This document shows positions 7,885 to 15,416 of a stretch of 38,417 bases of DNA, one piece after another. The notes beneath the pieces are model-generated. The model was not told the origin of the DNA, did not search any database, and worked only from the letters and a program-made list of their open reading frames with translations. The stretch is from Candidatus Zixiibacteriota bacterium (GTDB lineage Bacteria > Zixibacteria > MSB-5A5 > DG-27): assembly GCA_030605835.1 (NCBI GenBank), contig JAUWHO010000010.1, positions 1-38,417 of the forward strand, read 5' to 3'. The stretch's first letter is position 1; the number at the start of each line of letters is the position of its first letter. The position numbers were made by a program, and so were the translations under genes.

Positions 7885-7976
7885 TTGGATGAATCCCTCA
7901 CCTTGGTGCTTGGATCTCCGTCCCAGGTGCGCCTGACTTTGGGACGCTCGATCTCTACTTTCTCTCTTCTTTTCAT
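7881..7976 (-). CDS. 31-residue peptide, truncated duplicate of the NUDIX N-terminal module
   Basis: The frame starts MKRREKVEIERPKVRRTW and continues DGDPSTKV before stopping after 31 codons. It is colinear with the first 30 or so residues of the NUDIX protein (MKRKEKIEIERPKIRRSW, then DRNPATRV). Substitutions are mostly conservative (K/R, I/V, S/T), as expected if the peptide was under selection for some time. Leader and promoter are duplicated too. It may be a free-standing version of the basic module or the start of a decaying duplicate. Confidence 0.45.
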   Translation of the reverse strand: MKRREKVEIERPKVRRTWDGDPSTKVRDSSK

Positions 7977-7996
7977 ACAGTTTTAAAATCGTGTCA

Positions 7997-8024
7997 AAGA
8001 TATGAAAATTTAAGCCGTTTTCAA
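7997..8024 (-). promoter_or_regulatory. Duplicated promoter, TTGAAA-16-TATCTT
   Basis: The -35 TTGAAA (8019-8024) and -10 TATCTT (7997-8002) match the NUDIX promoter box for box with the same 16-bp spacer, while flanking bases have diverged. Confidence 0.55.
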
Positions 8025-8099
8025 GCCAAATTGGGAGCTTTCTTCTGTTGGGGGATCAATCATCCCTCTTGCTGAGTTTGTCAGCGAGGGCCTGTTCCG

Positions 8100-8545
8100 C
8101 CTGCCCGCCTCAGGCGGGCTTGCCTGCTTTAGGCAACTCTGTTGCCCTCGGGCAGGCCTTGAGCGGCAAAGCCCAGCCTATCCACGTTTTCGTCCACTCA
8201 AATAGAATAAACACCTCGGAATAGACGGGGCATTCATGCCCCGGACCGACCTGTTGGTCATGGATGCCCTCATCCGTGACCTTTTGGGTATCGGACGGGG
8301 CGTCCGATACCAACAGCAAGAGGCTTAGACCGTGTTGCCGGGCTGGAAAGCACCGCCTGGGGAGACCTATTCCCTATCTACGGTTCACCATATACAACAC
8401 CAGAGGGTAGCCCAGTGGCCTCCCGCCAAAGACGGGCCACCTCTGGTGGCCGCCACCGGGAATCAACGGGGCATTGGTTTGACCCGTATGGGGAGTTAAA
8501 CTCCTGCCCTTTTCTGCCGAATAGCCGGGGCATTCGTGCCCCGAA
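8100..8545. repeat. Island of short palindromes (REP-like)
   Basis: At least six hairpins lie within 450 bp: GCCCGCC/GGCGGGC (8103-8119); CTGCCCG/CGGGCAG spanning about 8101-8156; GGGGCAT/ATGCCCC introduced by GAATAG (8221-8242); an 11-bp perfect stem GGTATCGGACG/CGTCCGATACC (8287-8311); GGGGAGTT/ACTCCTGCCC (about 8488-8513); and GAATAG plus CGGGGCA/TGCCCCG (8519-8543). The last two form the same two-hairpin composite as at 12.6 kb. Confidence 0.7.
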
Positions 8546-8708
8546 GCGGGTGTTCGAAAGTGGAAGAAAAAAGTGCTCCCTCTGCACCCGAAAGGGACAC
8601 AGAGGGAACGGGAGGTTCCAATGCGTACGAAATCAATAATAAGAGCCGTCTCTCATTTTGTCAAGCAAAAAACATCCGGACTTGGCGTCCAGTTGACTTA
8701 TACAACAA

Positions 8709-10958
8709 TCAAGGCCCGCTCACTTTCAAGACCACCAGTGTCATATCATCGTACTGAGGGAAATCCTGAACGTGAGATCTGACCTCGGAGATCAGTTGGT
8801 CTTTCAACTCCTCGGCGTGGAGGTGCCTGAGCTTACAGAGAGTCTCGAGCAATCGCTTCTCCCCGAACTCCTCCTCCTGCATGTTCAACGCCTCGGTGAT
8901 CCCGTCGGTGTAAAGAACCAAAAGATCGTTGGGCTTTAAGTCCAACTGCCCGGAAGTATAAGTTGCCTCCTCGAAAGCACCCAGAATCAAACCCCCGGTC
9001 TCAAGATACTGGATGGTGCCATCCTCCCGAATCAGGATGGGGTAGTTGTGTCCGGCATTGCAATACTTGAAAGAGAGAGTTTCGGTGTCGAGCTCTCCGA
9101 AAAAGAAGGTGACATAGCGGTTCTGAGTGCCGCTTTGGACCAAAAGTCTGTTCAGATTGGCGACCATCTCCTCTACCTCCTTTGACCTTCCAGCCTCGCT
9201 GTGAAGGATCGCCTGGAGTCGCGCCATCATCAGGGCGGCCGCCACTCCCTTGCCGGTCACATCCCCCACTACCAGACACAGCCTTCCGTCTCCGGGGAGA
9301 AGGTAATCGTAGTAGTCCCCCCCCACTCTGCGGGAGGGATTGGTGTAGCCGACGATCTCGAGATTGGAATACTCAGGATCCGATCTCGGCAGAAGGTCCA
9401 TCTGAATCTGTCGGGCTAAGTTCAGCTCCTCCTCCAGACGCTGTTTCTCGATCGACTCCGCATAGAGTGTGGCGTTGTTCATCGCCACCACAATCTGATT
9501 GGCGAGGATGGCGAGCATCGTCAGCTCCTCATAGGCGTAGCGGAAGCCGGTGACCTTCTTGCTCAATCCCAGAAAGCCGACCAGCTTGCCCTTCTCCATC
9601 AGGGGCACAAGCAGAAAGCTGTCGAGTTCCTGCAGTTTTCTGTGAAGGGGGGAGGGATCGTCCTTGACCGGCAGCTCTTCCACGAAGGTGGGCCTTCCCT
9701 TTTCCGTCAAAGCCTGGCATAAGTCCCGGTCGCCCTCCAGCTCCGTGGCCTCGGTGTAGCTCTCTTTACGCCAGTAGAGTCTCATCACGCCCTCTCCGCC
9801 AGAGGCGGATTCGTCTGTGAACACCGCAACAGAGGCGGTCTCCACCTGCAGCTCCTCTCTGAAGGTGCTGAGGATGGTTTCCACCAGTTCGGAGAAATCA
9901 AGCAGGGTGATGACTTCCCTGGAGAAGCGCTCCATTATGTTGCGATAATCGCCTCGTCCGGCGACGAAGAGCCGGGTGATCAAGTCGTTGACCTTGTTCA
10001 TGATCGGCTGGAAGAAAAGCAGCGCCACCACCAGAAATACCACTTCCAGAAAGGGGACCTTTTGACCCAGTATGTTCGCAAGCAGGTTGCCAAACTGCCT
10101 CAAGATCAAAAGGTAACCACCAATGATAATACCGGAGGAGATAGAATAGACCAAGCTCTGCCTGACGATGAGCCGCACATCCAAGAAGCGATGCTTGACG
10201 ATCGCCCAGGCGATAGAGCCGGGTCCCACCAGGAGAGCCAATATGATGAGCGTATATTTCAGATCCAGCTTCAAACGGAGCCCGAAGATGGTGGGGATTA
10301 TCACCGCCAGAACATACAGCCCCACGGCGGAGATGACGCCCAAAATGATCACTCGCACCTGTCGCTTCAGGCTGGGAACCGGCATACGGCGATAGCCTCT
10401 ATAGAGGAATGTCACCGCCAAGAGAACGTATAAAAGGTTGGTGAAGGAGAAGAATTTCTCGTGCACCTCCAGTGCAAATCCGAAAAGAATCGTCACCAGC
10501 TTCAGAAGGAAGGTGAGATACTCGAAAAGGACGTTGGCCACCGGGGTGCCGGCGCTGGTGTCCAACAGGGACAGAATCTTGTCCGGCTCCGAGAAGAGAA
10601 CCGTCAGGAAAAGGTGCAAAATGTGAGGTAAGAAAAGGGCATAGACCGCCCGCGGATGTTTCTTGCGGAAGGGGCTCTCCACCGGAAAGGTCATGGAGAA
10701 AAGCACCAGCGCCGGAAAGAAAAGCTCCCAGACGAAAAAGAGATTGTAAAACCACAGCGGCAAAAGCCGGGAGGAGGGTTCCAGAGCGGTCTGGTAGAAG
10801 GCTCCCAGAAGGGGGCCAGTGGCGGCGCAGAAGAGCATAAAGGCGGTGATGCGATTGACCCTACCCCGGGGATTCTCCTTCAGGATGATTATCCCCAGAA
10901 GCAACAGAACGATCCCGCTTATGTAATAGACGATCGAGACTATACTTTCCAGATTCAT
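8709..10958 (-). CDS. Membrane-bound PP2C-family serine phosphatase (RsbU/SpoIIE type) with GAF domain
   Basis: This 749-residue protein probably dephosphorylates the STAS antagonist encoded upstream in response to a signal. The N-terminal 290 residues hold about eight hydrophobic segments, resembling the 7TM sensory region of some histidine kinases. A GAF-like domain follows (about 350-500), then a short coiled coil with RQIQMDLLPRS, the usual lead into SpoIIE-type phosphatases. The PP2C metal motifs are intact: RVGGDYYDY, VVGDVTGKGVAAALMM, LYTDGITEA and QYDDMTLVVL. It lies 25 bp downstream of the RsbW-like kinase gene. The ligand sensed is unknown. Confidence 0.92.
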   Translation of the reverse strand: MNLESIVSIVYYISGIVLLLLGIIILKENPRGRVNRITAFMLFCAATGPLLGAFYQTALEPSSRLLPLWFYNLFFVWELFFPALVLFSMTFPVESPFRKKHPRAVYALFLPHILHLFLTVLFSEPDKILSLLDTSAGTPVANVLFEYLTFLLKLVTILFGFALEVHEKFFSFTNLLYVLLAVTFLYRGYRRMPVPSLKRQVRVIILGVISAVGLYVLAVIIPTIFGLRLKLDLKYTLIILALLVGPGSIAWAIVKHRFLDVRLIVRQSLVYSISSGIIIGGYLLILRQFGNLLANILGQKVPFLEVVFLVVALLFFQPIMNKVNDLITRLFVAGRGDYRNIMERFSREVITLLDFSELVETILSTFREELQVETASVAVFTDESASGGEGVMRLYWRKESYTEATELEGDRDLCQALTEKGRPTFVEELPVKDDPSPLHRKLQELDSFLLVPLMEKGKLVGFLGLSKKVTGFRYAYEELTMLAILANQIVVAMNNATLYAESIEKQRLEEELNLARQIQMDLLPRSDPEYSNLEIVGYTNPSRRVGGDYYDYLLPGDGRLCLVVGDVTGKGVAAALMMARLQAILHSEAGRSKEVEEMVANLNRLLVQSGTQNRYVTFFFGELDTETLSFKYCNAGHNYPILIREDGTIQYLETGGLILGAFEEATYTSGQLDLKPNDLLVLYTDGITEALNMQEEEFGEKRLLETLCKLRHLHAEELKDQLISEVRSHVQDFPQYDDMTLVVLKVSGP

Positions 10959-10983
10959 GTTCAGCCGACCCTGTCGACAAAGG

Positions 10984-11457
10984 CTATTCTGCCAGAGGCA
11001 GACCCGCCTCTGACGAGCTTGATCTCCTCGTAGTCTGAAAGGACTTATACATCTTCAAGATCGTTCCCCCTTCAGGTGCGAAGGAGAAGTCGAGCCGATC
11101 CATCAAAGACTTGATGATGAAAATTCCTCTTCCGACCTGTTTTAAGAGATTGTCTCCCTCCACCGGGTTGGGGATCTCAGAGAGGTCAAAGCCCCTTCCC
11201 TGGTCTTCGACCTGCACTTCGACGGTGCCACTCTCCACCTTCACCCGCACCGTGATCTTTTTTTTCAGGTCGCATTTATTGCCGTGGAAGATGGCGTTAT
11301 TGACGGCCTCGCTGACCGAGATGGCGACATCGGCTAAATCACTCTCGTTCATGCCGGCCTCTTTCAGTCTCGTCTCCAGGAATCTGTCCACCTCCACCAG
11401 ATAGTCCTGGGAGCTGGGAATGACGATGCGGTTCTTACTCTTCTGAACTTCGGGCAT
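10984..11457 (-). CDS. RsbW/SpoIIAB-like anti-sigma serine kinase
   Basis: A 157-residue GHKL-fold ATPase of the anti-sigma-factor kinase type, which would phosphorylate the STAS protein and sequester a sigma factor or another target. The N box is SEAVNNAIFHGN, the G1 box VEDQGRGFD and the G2 box GRGIFIIKSLMD, all intact. It lies between the STAS gene (139 bp upstream, across a terminator-like hairpin) and the phosphatase gene (25 bp downstream). No sigma factor gene is nearby, so the target is unknown. Confidence 0.9.
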   Translation of the reverse strand: MPEVQKSKNRIVIPSSQDYLVEVDRFLETRLKEAGMNESDLADVAISVSEAVNNAIFHGNKCDLKKKITVRVKVESGTVEVQVEDQGRGFDLSEIPNPVEGDNLLKQVGRGIFIIKSLMDRLDFSFAPEGGTILKMYKSFQTTRRSSSSEAGLPLAE

Positions 11458-11523
11458 AAGATCAGCTCCTGAGAGCGTCTCCTTGAGCTCACTGAAGAGA
11501 GATGAGTCTCAAACTGCCTCTTA

Positions 11524-11554
11524 ACAAAAAAGGTAGGCTCTCTCAACCTACCTT
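11524..11554 (-). terminator. Intrinsic terminator or attenuator between the STAS and kinase genes
   Basis: On the minus strand, AAGGTAGG and CCTACCTT form a perfect 8-bp stem (11547-11554 with 11530-11537) with a 9-nt loop, followed by a run of T (complement of the A run at 11525-11531). It would end part of the transcription after the STAS gene, giving more antagonist than kinase. Confidence 0.65.
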
Positions 11555-11596
11555 CGAAATCGATATCTTCTGTCTATCCCAGAGAGGAGAGCATCA

Positions 11597-11932
11597 TCAA
11601 AAGCTACCCACCGCCTCCTCAACCGAGTCATAGTTTTCGAACACCGTGATCAGCTTGGTAATGGTCAAGAGAGATTCGATCTTCTCGGTGACATTGGCGA
11701 GTTTTAACTCTCCGCCATTGTTGCGCAAGGTGGTCAGGCCGGATATCAGGATTCCCAATCCGGTGGAGTTCATCCAGTCGACCTTGGCCAGATCGATAAC
11801 CACATTCTTCTTGTTCTCTTTTATGAGGTCGTGCAGGTGGTCGTGCAACAAGGTGGCGTCCGGTCCCCCCATGATTTTTCCTTTGGGTTCCAACACTGCC
11901 ACATCTCCGACCTGGTGGCTAGATAGCTTCAT
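11597..11932 (-). CDS. STAS-domain anti-sigma factor antagonist (RsbV/SpoIIAA-like)
   Basis: A 111-residue single STAS domain. The phosphorylatable serine motif DWMNSTGLGILISG is present (about residues 51-64), as are the first strand VAVLEPKGKIMG and the C-terminal helix. In partner switching the unphosphorylated form binds the kinase and frees its target. Encoded upstream of the RsbW-like kinase and the PP2C phosphatase, so the three likely form one signalling module. Confidence 0.92.
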   Translation of the reverse strand: MKLSSHQVGDVAVLEPKGKIMGGPDATLLHDHLHDLIKENKKNVVIDLAKVDWMNSTGLGILISGLTTLRNNGGELKLANVTEKIESLLTITKLITVFENYDSVEEAVGSF

Positions 11933-12017
11933 CTCAATTATCTCCTTCTGATTTGGACATCTGTTTCTACGTATAGCGGATTCGAGAGTTTCGATATCCT
12001 CCTCTTTTTAGGCGGTC

Positions 12018-12491
12018 TCAACCCTTGAGCCTGGAGGCCACCAGCTCGGCCATCTCTCGATTCTCGGCGGAGGAGAGTTGGGTTCCGATCCAATCGTATT
12101 CGGAGTCGGTCAGACCAAACTTCGATAATATCCTTGCCCTCTCCCGGTTCTTGGCCTCCAGTAACTGCTGCACTCTCTCGGTCAGCTCCGGATGCTGTTT
12201 TGCGAAGCTGCTATCGGGGCTGGCGAGATACAAACTGTCGGGGGAGAGAAAGTCTCCCCATTTGCGGGAGTATCTGACATCCAACTGCAAAAGCCCCAAG
12301 AAGGCACCGGCAAAGGCTTCGGCCTGTACGGCAGTGATTTTTCCATCCGCTGGAGGCGAATACGGTTTCAGCATCACCTCCATGGTGGTTCTCTTTTCCG
12401 CGGACTCTTTTTCCCCACAGGATGTGCCGATAATCAGAGCCACCGAGATTCCGGCGAGTATGAAAAAAAGCTTTGAATTGAGAGAGAACAC
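12018..12491 (-). CDS. Small exported or lipoprotein of unknown function
   Basis: A 157-residue protein with a hydrophobic N-terminus ending IIGTSCGEKES; Cys25 may be lipidated, although the -3 position is Gly rather than the usual Leu. The mature part is helical and rich in charged residues (LTERVQQLLEAKNRERARIL, then GLTDSEYDWIG). I do not recognise a family. The gene precedes the STAS gene by 85 bp on the same strand and could share its transcript. Confidence 0.75.
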   Translation of the reverse strand: MFSLNSKLFFILAGISVALIIGTSCGEKESAEKRTTMEVMLKPYSPPADGKITAVQAEAFAGAFLGLLQLDVRYSRKWGDFLSPDSLYLASPDSSFAKQHPELTERVQQLLEAKNRERARILSKFGLTDSEYDWIGTQLSSAENREMAELVASRLKG

Positions 12492-12596
12492 GCTTCAGCC
12501 TATGATCTCAACGATTGAGGCACCATCACCTCCGGAAGCAATAATATGACTACAAGTCTATCTTTGTCAAGGAGAAAAACGGCTTGCGATTACAGC

Positions 12597-12660
12597 CGCT
12601 CCGGGACACAAACGCCCCGGCTATTCGGCTGAAGGGGGCAGGAGTGCAACTCCCGCCCCA
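12597..12660 (-). repeat. Two-hairpin composite repeat at a gene 3' end
   Basis: Minus-strand order: GGGGCGGGAGT/ACTCCTGCCCC hairpin, CTTCAGCC, GAATAG, then CCGGGGCGTTTGTGTCCCGG and GAGCGG. The plus-strand region at 8488-8550 has the same order and spacing with different loop and arm bases. Confidence 0.65.
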
Positions 12661-12667
12661 GCTGGAG

Positions 12668-12740
12668 AGTATTCCCTGTCCCCTATCTCCTGTTCCCTGC
12701 TTCCTGTTCCCTGTCCCCTATATACTATTTCCTATCTCCT
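12668..12740 (-). repeat. Purine-rich 7-8-mer array abutting a stop codon (copy 3)
   Basis: On the minus strand the units read GGAGATAG, GGAAATAG, GGGGACAG, GGGAACAG and GGAAGCAG. It begins immediately after the TGA (12741-12743) of the upstream gene. Confidence 0.7.
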
Positions 12741-13193
12741 TCAATCCCTCCTGGTTAATTCTTCTATCTCTTCCTCCAACTCCTCTATGATCTCATGGTT
12801 CGCAGTGTAAAAACCGGTCTTCTTGACCGAGAGAATTCCCTGCGCCTCCAGTTGCAACATCACCTGTTCAACCTCTGTTGACAATTGGTGACGCGCGAAG
12901 TTCTCCCCCAGCACATTCTCCAACTCCTCCAGGGTGAAATCCATCAAGCCGGCATCCCACAACTTCTTAACCGCCGCCAGGACATAAGCCATATCAGCGT
13001 AAAGCTTCACTCTGGATAGCCTCGCTGGACCACAGCTAGGACATGATTGAGCTTTGGGGGATTGTTCAGCCTCTGGGAGAGATTGCCTCTCTGATAACGG
13101 CTGGTATTTTTTACCTTTCATATGAAAATAGATAATGATAGCAGCAAATACGGCCACGAATACTAACAGCACTATTATCTCATCGGTCTGCAT
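12741..13193 (-). CDS. Small single-pass membrane protein with a CPSC motif and helical tail
   Basis: A 150-residue protein with one N-terminal membrane segment (residues 7-24, IVLLVFVAVFAAIIIYF), a linker with SCPSCG, then a soluble region that may be a winged-helix-like fold (DFTLEELENVLGENFARHQL, then LEAQGILSVKKTGFYT) and an acidic helix (IIEELEEEIEELTRRD). A single Cys pair makes a full zinc site unlikely without a partner. Family not recognised. The stop abuts a purine-rich array. Confidence 0.65.
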   Translation of the reverse strand: MQTDEIIVLLVFVAVFAAIIIYFHMKGKKYQPLSERQSLPEAEQSPKAQSCPSCGPARLSRVKLYADMAYVLAAVKKLWDAGLMDFTLEELENVLGENFARHQLSTEVEQVMLQLEAQGILSVKKTGFYTANHEIIEELEEEIEELTRRD

Positions 13194-13289
13194 AAATAGG
13201 CCTCAGAAGCTGAATTGCGGTATCACTAAGCTCAAATGACAGCCAATGAATTCAGGATGTTCCACTTTCAGCTTTCGTTAATCGAGAGG

Positions 13290-13332
13290 GGTTATACCCC
13301 TGCCCGAGCTTGGACCGGCTCCGGGGCACGAA
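13290..13332 (-). repeat. GAATAG-hairpin repeat with second hairpin
   Basis: On the minus strand GAATAG and AC introduce GGGGTATTCGTGCCCC with the TTC-centred loop, followed by GGAGCCGG and a second hairpin around GGGGTATAACCCC. It is the hairpin half of a composite whose array half (13333-13410) reaches the upstream stop codon. Confidence 0.65.
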
Positions 13333-13410
13333 TACCCCGTCTATTCTCCCTGTTACCTGTCCCCTATTCCCTATCTCCTATCTCCTGTTCCCTGTTTCCT
13401 GTTCCCTATT
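13333..13410 (-). repeat. Purine-rich 7-8-mer array containing a stop codon (copy 4)
   Basis: On the minus strand the units are GGGAACAG, GGAAACAG, GGAGATAG, GGGAATAG, GGGGACAG and GGTAACAG. The TAG stop of the upstream membrane protein (13406-13408) is part of a unit (AATAGG), so the array supplies the stop. Confidence 0.7.
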
Positions 13411-13840
13411 CGGTTTTCTCGCCTCTGGTCACTCTCCGGTAGGTGTAGACCAGAACCAGACCGCTCCCGAGGCGGTTCAGGAGGTCAACGATAATCTGCC
13501 CCAGGGCAATGGCTCCCGGAATAGCTATCTTGTAATAGACGATGCAATCCTTAAGCAAATCGCCGATCAAGAACAGAAAAGCACCCACCAATATCCCACG
13601 CAAGTAGATATTCTCCGGCAACTGTGGCAGGGCTTTGGAGTAAAGGTAAACAACCACAAAACTGATGATGAAGCTTATTAAAACCAACACCAGAGGGAAA
13701 TTGGTAGAGGGCTTTTTGAAGAGTATGCTGCTGGTCTCGTAATCAGCGGCGTTGACCTTTTCCTGAACCAGATCCAAGACTCCACCCAAGATTATGGTAG
13801 CGACCATGAAGACCAGAGTGGTAATGACTACAGCTTTCAT
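13406..13840 (-). CDS. Four-helix integral membrane protein of unknown function
   Basis: A 144-residue protein with four predicted membrane segments (about residues 3-24, 48-68, 82-100 and 105-132) and a basic C-terminus (YTYRRVTRGEKTE). No catalytic or binding motif is visible and I do not recognise the family. The stop codon is provided by a purine-rich repeat, so the original C-terminus may have been altered. Confidence 0.7.
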   Translation of the reverse strand: MKAVVITTLVFMVATIILGGVLDLVQEKVNAADYETSSILFKKPSTNFPLVLVLISFIISFVVVYLYSKALPQLPENIYLRGILVGAFLFLIGDLLKDCIVYYKIAIPGAIALGQIIVDLLNRLGSGLVLVYTYRRVTRGEKTE

Positions 13841-13985
13841 TTCCGTATTCCTTTTAGGACAATTTATCTTTTCGGTAGAATTCGCTCAAAGGGAACAAAC
13901 TGAAGCTCCTCTCCTTGACACATCCTATTTCAGAATTGACACCCAGCGGTGAAGATATCCAAAGACCGGTGAGTTTTCAACCCAA

Positions 13986-14894
13986 TTATGACTCCATGAT
14001 TCCATACATCTGATCCGGCGCCAGCTTCTCGGGAAAACGCTTCCGGAGCTTCAAGCGGGCATCGTAACAGAGATGGCAGGCGTCTATGTATGAATCCTCG
14101 TGCTCCAGATTGTACTTTCTGACCAATTCTGCCGGCCCGCCGGTCATGAGCAGTCCGATTATCGGCTCTGATTGGGGGCGATAACCTCTCACTATCTCCG
14201 AAAGTGGGGTCTTCTTGAAATTACCCAAGGTGACACCTTGACAGATGTGGATATAACCCAGAGAGTCGAGATGCACCCTCCCCAGTTTCTCGAAGTCTTC
14301 ATCCGGGCACTCGTTGAAACTATCCCACGGTTTCCGGGGAAGGCCTTCAACGAGCTTTTCCACCGCGCGGCCTTTGAAGCGCACACCGCCGCCGACTATC
14401 GGCTCCCCCTTCTCTTTCATGCTCTTTTCCAGTGAGTCCTCGGGCTTCTCCAGATTCAGGAAGTCGACGGGCAAGCCCAGTTTCCTGGCGGCTTCGGCGA
14501 CGATGGTGGCGCAGCTGTTTTTGGGGTCATCGTAGTGGAGCTCGTCGTTGCTCACGGAGAGAGCGTCAATGCCGATTTTCTTTATCGCCACAAGCCACTC
14601 CGTGGCATCCTCCAGAGCGGTCCCGAAGTAGCCGTTGGTGACAATTCCAACCTTGAAACCCCTCTGTTTTGCAATCTCCATCCCCTTGAGCATAATCGGG
14701 TAATAGAGAAAAGGCTCCCCGCCCTCGAAGAAGATAATCTCGACGGTGCCAATCTTCTCAGCTTCATCGCAAACCTCTCGAATCTCGTTTAGAGTAAAAG
14801 TCCCGCTAGCGAATGGGCTCCCCCAGGTGAAACAGTGGTCGCACTCGTAGTTGCAGGTGTAAGTCAAAAGAAAATGTAGGCCGGTTAGATTCAT
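13986..14894 (-). CDS. Radical SAM protein
   Basis: A 302-residue radical SAM enzyme of unknown substrate. The iron-sulfur motif CNYECDHC (CX3CX2C) lies at residues 14-21, followed by the GGEP motif (FFEGGEPF) that contacts SAM. A C-terminal CHLC may hold an auxiliary site, but no full SPASM set is seen. The start is supported by a short leader, 22 bp after the HIT gene, so the two are likely cotranscribed. No peptide substrate or maturation partner is evident nearby. Confidence 0.88.
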   Translation of the reverse strand: MNLTGLHFLLTYTCNYECDHCFTWGSPFASGTFTLNEIREVCDEAEKIGTVEIIFFEGGEPFLYYPIMLKGMEIAKQRGFKVGIVTNGYFGTALEDATEWLVAIKKIGIDALSVSNDELHYDDPKNSCATIVAEAARKLGLPVDFLNLEKPEDSLEKSMKEKGEPIVGGGVRFKGRAVEKLVEGLPRKPWDSFNECPDEDFEKLGRVHLDSLGYIHICQGVTLGNFKKTPLSEIVRGYRPQSEPIIGLLMTGGPAELVRKYNLEHEDSYIDACHLCYDARLKLRKRFPEKLAPDQMYGIMES

Positions 14895-14916
14895 TTTACC
14901 TCTCCGATTATTTCCG

Positions 14917-15357
14917 TTAGAGTTTCTCTTTTATCTTACGGATAATCTCCGCCGCCGCCTCCTCTGTAATCTTTACAGGTTTGTACTTCTTGTCCCAGAT
15001 GGGCCAGTGCGGATCGAGATTGTCGTCTAAGTATCTCGGTATGAGGTGCCAGTGCAGGTGAGGAACGCTGTTCCCCAAAAGCTCATAATTCAGTTTGTGG
15101 GGATGGAGGCGATCGTATATCGCCTCCGCCAGACGATTTAGATCCTCACAGAACAGCCGGCGCTCTTCTGTCGACAAGCGGAACAGTTCCGTGACGTGGC
15201 CTCTGTTGTAAATCAGCTCGCAGTAACCTCGACAGATCTGATTGGAACTCAGAATCGCAGTTGACACTTCCAAATCTGCAATCTTGCGGGGATGACTCTC
15301 AAGTTCCCTGCTCAAGATCTTCTGACACAAAACGCAGTTCTCACAGAAATCAGCCAT
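14917..15357 (-). CDS. HIT-family hydrolase with N-terminal Cys cluster
   Basis: A 146-residue histidine-triad protein that hydrolyses or transfers nucleoside monophosphates from an unknown dinucleotide or nucleotide conjugate. The catalytic triad motif is VPHLHWHLIPRY (about residues 98-109). An N-terminal CENCVLC could bind zinc, as in several HIT proteins. It precedes the radical SAM gene by 22 bp on the same strand. Confidence 0.88.
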   Translation of the reverse strand: MADFCENCVLCQKILSRELESHPRKIADLEVSTAILSSNQICRGYCELIYNRGHVTELFRLSTEERRLFCEDLNRLAEAIYDRLHPHKLNYELLGNSVPHLHWHLIPRYLDDNLDPHWPIWDKKYKPVKITEEAAAEIIRKIKEKL

Positions 15358-15416
15358 ATACCACCTTCCCGACAGGTTGGATTATCACCATTTCTTTCCC
15401 TCCAGGGTAAACAGCT

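Larger units (their letters stand above)
7444..8708. other. 1.26-kb region of duplicated 5' end and palindrome island
   Basis: There is no full-length gene between the NUDIX and PP2C phosphatase genes. From left to right it has the 10-bp inverted repeat, unassigned sequence (7613-7794), two overlapping short minus-strand ORFs with a duplicated promoter (7795-8024) and an island of palindromes (8100-8545). The remaining sequence (8546-8708) shows nothing recognisable. Confidence 0.6.

Noticed and set aside
8100-8545. Palindrome island as a CRISPR array
   Set aside because: Repeats differ in sequence, spacing is irregular and no cas genes are near.
8110-8587. Open frames across the palindrome island on both strands
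   Set aside because: They are made of repeat sequence, lack ribosome sites and show no protein-like composition.
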